A stretch of 64,000 nucleotides of DNA from Virgibacillus phasianinus. Its GTDB lineage: Bacteria; Bacillota; Bacilli; Bacillales; Amphibacillaceae. The stretch covers positions 868,001 through 932,000 of the forward strand of contig NZ_CP022315.1 of assembly GCF_002216775.1 (NCBI RefSeq). Direction: 5' to 3'. Below the pieces are notes generated by a model, which saw only the letters and a list, made by a program, of their open reading frames with translations, ran no database searches and had not been told where the DNA came from. Positions 59,162 through 64,000 of this stretch are shown here, in pieces (the first letter of the stretch is position 1; each line of letters opens with the position of its first letter). The position numbers and the translations under genes are program-made.

Positions 59162-59233
59162 TAAAATTGCCTCCCTGGTATTGTTGGAAGCTACTAGAAG
59201 AGTATTAAAGTAGATAAATAGAGGATTTCGCCC

Positions 59234-59325
59234 TCACTACTTCCCTTCGCTGGCATTACCCAGATCAGGTTCAAAGGGATCAAGGTTCACACCTTGTCTC
59301 AGCATCCTGCACCCCTAGCAGTTCC
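59234..59325 (-). ncRNA. TPP (THI-element) riboswitch before tenA
   Basis: On the minus strand: CTAGGGGTGC, GCTGAGA, the conserved CCCTTTGAACCTGATCTGGGT, and AATGCCAGCGAAGGGA, closed by P1 pairs (ACTGCT/AGTAGT). It begins about 5 nt after the thiW stop. No terminator hairpin is seen between it and tenA, so it may act on the GGGAGG ribosome site of tenA (translation control). Confidence 0.95.
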
Positions 59326-59329
59326 TATT

Positions 59330-59818
59330 TTAGATTTTTTGTAATGGACTTGTCTGTTTTACTCGAATAACGACTAGATAACCAATAATCGCTCCTGAAA
59401 TACTGCTCACTAAAAATGATGGCAGAAAAGCAAACGCCCCAAGCGAGCTGCCCATTAACAAGTTCGCATATGGCACCGAAAACAAGGAACCAATAATTCC
59501 TGTTCCGACTACCTCTCCTGCAACAGCAAGTATTTTCCGTTTGAAAACCTTATACAATACCCCTGCCAAAAATGCACCTATCATACCGCCCGGAAAAGCG
59601 AGTAACGTCCCAAGCCCTAGCATGTTTCGAATCAATCCTGTCATGAATGCAATAATAACTGCTGGTCCTGGCCCCAGTGTAATTGCAGCCATCACATTGA
59701 CTGCATGCTGAACAGGGTACGCTTTCGCGATTCCTGCCGGGAACCACAATAATTGTGATCCCATTACAGCGATTGCAATAAATACTGCCATTGCCGTCAA
59801 AAGTCTTGTGCGATACAA
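59330..59818 (-). CDS. thiW: ThiW, thiamin-precursor (thiazole) ECF transporter S component
   Basis: A 162-aa membrane protein with five to six helices: RTRLLTAMAVFIAIAVMGSQ, then AKAYPVQHAVNVMAAITLGPGPA and LGTLLAFPGGMIGAFLAGVLY, the ThiW pattern. As S component it needs a shared EcfAA'T unit elsewhere in the genome. Imports the thiazole moiety used by ThiM. The start is TTG at 59818 after AAGGAGGG. Fourth gene of the thi operon. Confidence 0.92.
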   Translation of the reverse strand: MYRTRLLTAMAVFIAIAVMGSQLLWFPAGIAKAYPVQHAVNVMAAITLGPGPAVIIAFMTGLIRNMLGLGTLLAFPGGMIGAFLAGVLYKVFKRKILAVAGEVVGTGIIGSLFSVPYANLLMGSSLGAFAFLPSFLVSSISGAIIGYLVVIRVKQTSPLQKI

Positions 59819-59848
59819 TGTTCTCCCTCCTTTGAAATCGGTCTGTCA

Positions 59849-60505
59849 TCACCCCCTTATTTCAAACTCGTTTAACTTTGTACAAGCATCCAATTCGCTC
59901 GCTGCTACCTGACTATCCTCCGCCTGACTAATTGCCGATACCACGGATATACCGCTTGCACCTGCATGCATAATTCCCTTTGCATTCTGTTTGTTAATGC
60001 CGCTAATAGCCACAATTGGAATGGATGTAACTAGCCTAATTTCCTGCAAGCGCTGAAGACCGATCGGTTCACGCGCATCGGCTTTCGTTGTTGTTTGATA
60101 AATTGGGCCAACACCAAGGTAATCCGCCCCCTGCGATTCAGCTACAAGAGCCTCCTCTACAGTTGAAACAGAAACCCCGATTGCCATATGCGCCGGAAGT
60201 ATTCCCCGCACTGCTGGCAAGGATCCATCCTCCTGACCAATGTGAACACCACTTGCATGAAGTTTCATAGCTAGTTCAAGATCATCATTTACAATAAAGG
60301 GAACTTTGTTTTTCAGACAAATATTTCTGAGTTCAATGCCAAGCTTACGTTTTTCATCTCCTGTTTTAGCCAATGGCCCCTTCTCTCTGTATTGAAAAGT
60401 GGTAACACCTCCATCAATAGCCTGCTGCAACACATGTCCCGGCTCCTGCTTAGTATTCGTGCTTCCCATGATAAAATATAACTTAAGATCTTTTTCATCG
60501 ATCAT
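59849..60505 (-). CDS. thiE: Thiamin phosphate synthase
   Basis: A 218-aa TIM barrel joining HMP-PP and thiazole phosphate. Diagnostic: GVTTFQYREKGP (HMP-PP contact), FIVNDDLELAMKLHASGVHIGQED, SVSTVEEALVAESQGADYLGVGPIYQTTTK, and IPIVAISGI. AAAGGAGA precedes ATG 60505. Five bases after thiM and followed by thiW, so operonic. Confidence 0.95.
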   Translation of the reverse strand: MIDEKDLKLYFIMGSTNTKQEPGHVLQQAIDGGVTTFQYREKGPLAKTGDEKRKLGIELRNICLKNKVPFIVNDDLELAMKLHASGVHIGQEDGSLPAVRGILPAHMAIGVSVSTVEEALVAESQGADYLGVGPIYQTTTKADAREPIGLQRLQEIRLVTSIPIVAISGINKQNAKGIMHAGASGISVVSAISQAEDSQVAASELDACTKLNEFEIRG

Positions 60506-60510
60506 AGTGA

Positions 60511-61305
60511 TTATTCTCCTTTTAAAGTAAGTTCACGAATAATTGCTTTTGATTTTACCTTTTCGTCTGTTAAGGCATAGATTTCATCAAGAAATGCCGC
60601 AAGAAAACTTCCGGGACTAGAGGCAGTTCCATATGCTAGTTCAGCTGCGACGCCATAGCTGCAAACTGCCTTGACTGATGCATTATAAAAATCTGTTCCG
60701 ACACTCACGAATGCCCCGACGACTGCTGTTAATAAACACCCGGCTCCGGTAATAGATGACAACATGGGGACACTATTCTTGCATTGGGTAAAGCTTTCCC
60801 CATCAGTAATGGTATCTGTTTCCCCTGTCGCAATTACAATGGCACCATACTTTTTGGCAACATTTATGGCTACATGTGGACTAATCTCACCAACTAGCGA
60901 ATCAGCACCTTTTATCTCGACCGCCATTTCCCCAAGTACGGCAATCTCACCGGTATTACCACGGATGACAGCCACATCAATTTTGTCCAGAATTTGTTGT
61001 ACAACACTCGCGCGAAAAGCTGTTGCCCCAATTGCTACAGGATCTAAAATAACTGGAACGTTCTTTTGGTTTGCGGCTTTTCCGGCTAGTATCATCGCCT
61101 CCAGTTGATCTTGTGTGCACGTTCCTATGTTTAATACCAATGCATCCGCATGGGCAGCCATCTCTGCAGCCTCTTCAGGCGCATTTGCCATTGCAGGTGA
61201 CGCCCCAAGTGCCAATAACCCATTGGCTGAAAAATTGGCAACAACAATATTCGTAATGTTGTGAATCAACGGCTTTTGTTTCTTTATTTCTGCAAGATAA
61301 TTCAT
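60511..61305 (-). CDS. thiM: Hydroxyethylthiazole kinase
   Basis: A 264-aa ribokinase-like kinase phosphorylating the thiazole alcohol in thiamin salvage. IHNITNIVVANFSANGLLALGASPAM is the N-terminal hallmark; the anion-hole cysteine region is SSITGAGCLLTAVVGAF. ATG 61305 with GGGAGGG upstream; it overlaps the thiD stop by 4 nt. The longer frame to 61356 is inside thiD. Confidence 0.95.
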   Translation of the reverse strand: MNYLAEIKKQKPLIHNITNIVVANFSANGLLALGASPAMANAPEEAAEMAAHADALVLNIGTCTQDQLEAMILAGKAANQKNVPVILDPVAIGATAFRASVVQQILDKIDVAVIRGNTGEIAVLGEMAVEIKGADSLVGEISPHVAINVAKKYGAIVIATGETDTITDGESFTQCKNSVPMLSSITGAGCLLTAVVGAFVSVGTDFYNASVKAVCSYGVAAELAYGTASSPGSFLAAFLDEIYALTDEKVKSKAIIRELTLKGE

Positions 61306-62135
61306 TTCAAAACCCTCCCATTCACTTCCGGTATTCCTTGCAGGCGATGCCCCCAATGGTTTGTTGGACCATTTCCCTTACCAATTTGCAGGCTGTAACG
61401 AATAGCATCTGTAATAAACTTCTTAGCTGTATGAACCGAGTCATAGATGGAATATCCCTTCGCCAATTCAGCGGTAATCACGGCGGAATACGTACATCCA
61501 GTTCCATGGGTGTGTTTAGTAGCAATTCGAGCAGTTGGAAACCTGTGGATAGCTGATCCATCGTACAGAACATCAATCGCATCCCCTTCAACATGATGTC
61601 CGCCCTTCACAACGGCCGCATTAGCCCCAAGTTCATGTACAATACGTCTCGCAGCATCTTCCGCATCAGCCAATGAATGAATAGATTCTGAGAGCAAGAC
61701 CTCTGCTTCAGGAATATTTGGCGTAACAACCGTTGCAAGGGGGATCAATTGATCAATCATCGTTTGCTTTGCGTCTGCATTCATTAGATGGTCACCACTT
61801 TTTGCAATCATTACGGGATCAATCACGTAACGGATAGAATACCTCTTTATTGTCTCGGCTATCACTTCCATCATCCCTGCGGAAGCGACCATCCCAGTTT
61901 TGATAACATCTGGTGAAATGTCTGTCAGCACGCTTTCCATTTGTTGTTCAATAAACTGTGTGGGCAAATGCTCCACACCCTGAACGCCTAAAGTATTTTG
62001 CGCGATAACTGATGTCACTACGCTCATCCCGTAAACTTCCCGTTCCTGAAATGCCTTTAAATCAGCCTGGATCCCAGCACCTCCAGTTGGATCGGTACCA
62101 GCAATGGTCAGTACAGATGGAATAGAATGTTTCAT
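61302..62135 (-). CDS. thiD: Hydroxymethylpyrimidine/phosphomethylpyrimidine kinase
   Basis: A 277-aa ribokinase-fold kinase for both HMP phosphorylations. TIAGTDPTGGAGIQADLKAF (substrate loop), VIDPVMIAKSGD, and the end motif HTHGTGCTYSAVITAELAKG with the anion-hole GTGC. The tail NGPTNHW is typical of ThiD. First gene of the thi operon, behind a TPP riboswitch. ATG 62135 with AAAGGGG upstream. Confidence 0.95.
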   Translation of the reverse strand: MKHSIPSVLTIAGTDPTGGAGIQADLKAFQEREVYGMSVVTSVIAQNTLGVQGVEHLPTQFIEQQMESVLTDISPDVIKTGMVASAGMMEVIAETIKRYSIRYVIDPVMIAKSGDHLMNADAKQTMIDQLIPLATVVTPNIPEAEVLLSESIHSLADAEDAARRIVHELGANAAVVKGGHHVEGDAIDVLYDGSAIHRFPTARIATKHTHGTGCTYSAVITAELAKGYSIYDSVHTAKKFITDAIRYSLQIGKGNGPTNHWGHRLQGIPEVNGRVLK

Positions 62136-62198
62136 AGAGGAACCCCTTTCACTTGGAATTGAAGTCCACTAGGGGCAGTGGGGAACTTGTGCAGGTAG

Positions 62199-62240
62199 TT
62201 TTTATACTTTATACCGACGATAAAGATGTCTTAAAGTGCA
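62199..62240 (+). repeat. Family B repeat, partial copy (AT-rich half)
   Basis: TTTTTATACTTTATACCG...ATAAAGATGTCTTAAAGTGC, the second half of family B. It lies inside the thi operon leader, between the riboswitch terminator and thiD, and ends where the terminator's T-run begins. Confidence 0.6.
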
Positions 62241-62273
62241 AAAAAACCACACCAGAAATTGGAGTGGTTTGTA
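62238..62273 (-). terminator. Expression-platform terminator after the thiD TPP riboswitch
   Basis: Minus strand AAACCAC...GTGGTTT followed by TTTTTGC. The 5' arm (CCACTCC) can pair with the P1 3' strand (GTGGAG), a plausible antiterminator switch. Confidence 0.8.
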
Positions 62274-62305
62274 TGTACAACAGTGTTTATGTTAAAACAA
62301 CCGAC

Positions 62306-62393
62306 CTCCACTTTCCTACGCTAGTATGAACTAGATCAGGTTCAAAGGGATAAAGGAATTCCTTATCTCAGCCAAATGGCACCCCTAGTGGAC
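62306..62393 (-). ncRNA. TPP (THI-element) riboswitch before thiD-thiM-thiE-thiW
   Basis: Minus strand: GTCCACTAGGGGTGCC, GGCTGAGATAAGG, ATCCCTTTGAACCTGATCTAG, TACTAGCGTAGGAAAGTGGA. All THI-box blocks are present and P1 closes with GTCCACT/AGTGGA. A rho-independent hairpin follows at 62244-62270, so control is by transcription termination. Confidence 0.95.
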
Positions 62394-62447
62394 TTTCTAT
62401 TAAGTTATAATGTTACTAAAACACAGATTTCCTATTCTGTCAATTTG

Positions 62448-63293
62448 TTATCCTGTGCAAATCATAATAATATGATTGTCAGGATCCTTCACCGTAAAAA
62501 AAGCAAAATCATCAAACTCTACAATATCCGAATCAATTTGAAATCCTGTGTTTTCTACAAATTCATAGGAAGTATTTATATCAGCTGTATGGAAATTAAA
62601 TAATGGATACGGGGATGGAATGATTGTTTTTACCTCGCCCTTTAGCCCAGCGTCCACCGTTAACCCTGTATGGTCGTTAATTTTCAAATTGTAAACCGGA
62701 TCGGACACCTCAGTCCCCGTATAACCTTGCCCCAGCAGTTTCGTATACCATTCTACCGATTTCGCCAAATCAGTAACATGGACAAATATCGTATTAATCT
62801 GATTTTTAATTGGACTATCCATTTTGATTCCTCCCAGTTCTTTGACCATTTTATAATTTGTTAACCGAGTGCCTGCGATTAGTTTTAATTGTTTCTGGTG
62901 AACAAAGTAACCTTTGGAAAGGAAAAAAGGTTTTGCTGTAATACTTGCCTCAGTGGTTATACAATTGAAGTTTTGTCGTTTCGCATCCGCTTCTAATTGG
63001 GTAACAAGCATTGATCCAATACCTTCCGCTTGATGGTTTTTATGAACGTACAACAAGTCGACCAAACCCTCATCCGTCATATTGCCAAACCCCACAATTT
63101 TATCATTGATTAACGCAATATATGTGAGGCTGGTGTCAAGACGGTTCACCCATTCATCAACAGTGTGCCTGTTATTCGCCCATTCCTCGACCTGCTCTTT
63201 GGAATAATCTTTTGTATTTACAGTAAGAATCGTTTCCCTGAATAATGTGATGACCTCATTAATCCTATTGCTTTCAAACCTTTTTAATTCCAA
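62448..63293 (-). CDS. Fused GNAT acetyltransferase and VOC (glyoxalase-fold) protein
   Basis: A 281-aa two-domain protein. Residues about 1-150: GNAT domain of the YafP-like type (LVDLLYVHKNHQAEGIGSMLVTQLEADAKRQ with the acetyl-CoA loop QAEGIG, then FFLSKGYFVHQKQ). Residues about 165-281: a VOC domain (INTIFVHVTDLAKSVEWYTKLLG ... DPDNHIIMICTG). The start is taken as TTG at 63293, after AGGGTAGGA; the ATG at 63356 would add 21 atypical residues. Two different small-molecule folds in one chain suggest self-protection or modification of a common ligand; unproven. Confidence 0.8.
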   Translation of the reverse strand: MELKRFESNRINEVITLFRETILTVNTKDYSKEQVEEWANNRHTVDEWVNRLDTSLTYIALINDKIVGFGNMTDEGLVDLLYVHKNHQAEGIGSMLVTQLEADAKRQNFNCITTEASITAKPFFLSKGYFVHQKQLKLIAGTRLTNYKMVKELGGIKMDSPIKNQINTIFVHVTDLAKSVEWYTKLLGQGYTGTEVSDPVYNLKINDHTGLTVDAGLKGEVKTIIPSPYPLFNFHTADINTSYEFVENTGFQIDSDIVEFDDFAFFTVKDPDNHIIMICTG

Positions 63294-63443
63294 GACTATC
63301 CTACCCTTTTTGTGGCAATGCCATAAATTTTTAATTGGGCCCGGTATGGTTAGCATCGGTCCGGACCTTTGAGATATCTATCGGCCGTTCTCAAGATCTC
63401 CTCTACCTGAGCCTAGGTTATTTTTATGAATGTGTACGGCATA

Positions 63444-63875
63444 TCAATTGTACACGCCTTGAAAGCTGTACGGAATGGAGGATTCCAGTAAAACCCGCAG
63501 TCCATTTTCGTGGTATGGCAGTAATTCGGACGCGCTGTCCAGGTCAATCCACTTTACCTCCGAGATGCCAACTTGATCATCTGTATCCTGTATAGCAAGT
63601 TCCCCGCCAACGACAGTAGCCATAAAGGTAATAAACAAAGCATGGTGATCATCCTTCTCCATAAAAGCTTCGTTGACAGAAACAATTTCACCAACTTCAA
63701 CCGTTAATCCCGTTTCTTCTTTTGCCTCCCGTACAGCTGCTGCGGCCAATGTTTCACCTTCTTCAACGCCTCCACCGGGCAGAGACCAGTTATTGTTTTT
63801 GTTGTTTTTGACCACTAATACCTTGCTTTTGATCTCGTCATAAATTAATGAATACGCGACATCCACTCGTTTCAT
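63444..63875 (-). CDS. NUDIX hydrolase
   Basis: A 143-aa pyrophosphohydrolase. The Nudix box is complete: [30 protein letters not shown], positions about 36-65, with the REAKEETG metal site (written in two parts: GGGVEEGE and REAKEETG). Substrate unknown (nucleoside diphosphate linked). ATG 63875 has GGGAG eight bases upstream. It is 13 nt after the partial gene at the window end, on the same strand, so likely cotranscribed. 63294-63443 holds nothing that I can support. Confidence 0.75.
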   Translation of the reverse strand: MKRVDVAYSLIYDEIKSKVLVVKNNKNNNWSLPGGGVEEGETLAAAAVREAKEETGLTVEVGEIVSVNEAFMEKDDHHALFITFMATVVGGELAIQDTDDQVGISEVKWIDLDSASELLPYHENGLRVLLESSIPYSFQGVYN

Positions 63876-63888
63876 CAGCAATTCTCCC

Positions 63889-64000
63889 TTATTTATTTTC
63901 TATCCAAAACCGCCGTTTCACATTATCATTCTCTTCGGTAAAACTTGTATCCTCAACCCCGCCATTATTCAGAATAACTTTTGCTGAACCTATATTTTCT
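63889..64000 (-). CDS. GNAT-type acetyltransferase, C-terminal end (partial)
   Basis: The last 37 codons are visible: [20 protein letters not shown], then a charged stretch and KRRFWIENK before TAA at 63889. The pattern SAKV-x-x-NNGG...RRFWI is the C-terminal end of RimL/RimJ-type GNAT acetyltransferases. The rest lies beyond the right edge of the window. Confidence 0.65.
   Translation of the reverse strand, partial: ENIGSAKVILNNGGVEDTSFTEENDNVKRRFWIENK

Noticed and set aside
63294-63443. T-box or other riboswitch upstream of the GNAT-VOC gene (GGTCCGGACC, several small dyads)
   Set aside because: No T-box sequence, specifier loop or terminator can be assembled; the dyads are short.

Overview
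This window looks like a chromosomal stretch from a low-GC, endospore-forming, halotolerant member of the Bacillaceae (Virgibacillus, Oceanobacillus or Lentibacillus type; an inference from gene content, not from a marker gene). The signs are a CotF-like coat protein and a three-LysM YaaH/SleL spore-germination hydrolase, an LtaS lipoteichoic acid synthase, a YtxJ bacillithiol-system protein, a SAM-I (S-box) riboswitch and two TPP riboswitches, two BCCT osmolyte transporters, and a very acidic exported nuclease/nucleotidase.

Layout. 1-4.4 kb: HelD (cut by the window edge), a YitT membrane protein, a small coiled-coil gene, an ASCH protein and a degenerate SDR. 4.5-7.2 kb: a repeat-rich block with an IS605-type element (tnpB and tnpA divergent). 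7.2-10.5 kb: a GntR-controlled ABC transporter operon with a promoter/operator in view. 10.6-21.7 kb: a 4-TM membrane protein, a MurE-like ligase, a BCCT transporter, an MBL hydrolase, spore coat, POT peptide transporter, LtaS and two small genes (YfhD-like, zinc-ribbon). 21.7-25.3 kb: an unusual nine-unit 21-bp array, a membrane-fused molybdopterin oxidoreductase, and a MITE-like repeat split by an IS4-family element whose transposase gene carries an internal inversion. 25.4-45.5 kb: acetoacetyl-CoA synthetase, a LysR/YeiH pair, RNase H, ArsR regulator, a YhcR-like multidomain exported enzyme, HAD, MerR/Mta, a YisP-like prenyl enzyme, a second BCCT, RsbR, ASCH, YtxJ, acetyltransferases and a GntR/DUF1648 pair. 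45.7-50.7 kb: a SAM-I riboswitch leading a frameshifted flavin monooxygenase and an ATP-grasp ligase, then selD-mnmH-yaiI (selenouridine tRNA modification). 51-58.4 kb: a RocB-like peptidase, an RNA methyltransferase, an M20D amidohydrolase, a permuted NlpC/P60-like protein, YaaH and MazEF. 58.4-62.4 kb: thiamin salvage, thiD-thiM-thiE-thiW and tenA (minus strand), with a TPP riboswitch before thiD and a second one between thiW and tenA. 62.4-64 kb: a GNAT-VOC fusion, a NUDIX hydrolase and a partial acetyltransferase.

The most distinctive structure is non-coding. Three dispersed intergenic repeat families are present: family A, about 122 bp, one long imperfect hairpin; family B, about 90 bp, a GC hairpin plus an AT-rich palindrome; family C, the GC-rich GGAGACTCCT...CGGAAAGCG repeat, twice carried inside an element with GAGGGCACTGAAAAAG-type ends. 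In addition there is a strictly 21-bp-phased array of nine 11-bp units that switches orientation in its middle. No CRISPR array, tRNA, rRNA, prophage or replication origin was seen.
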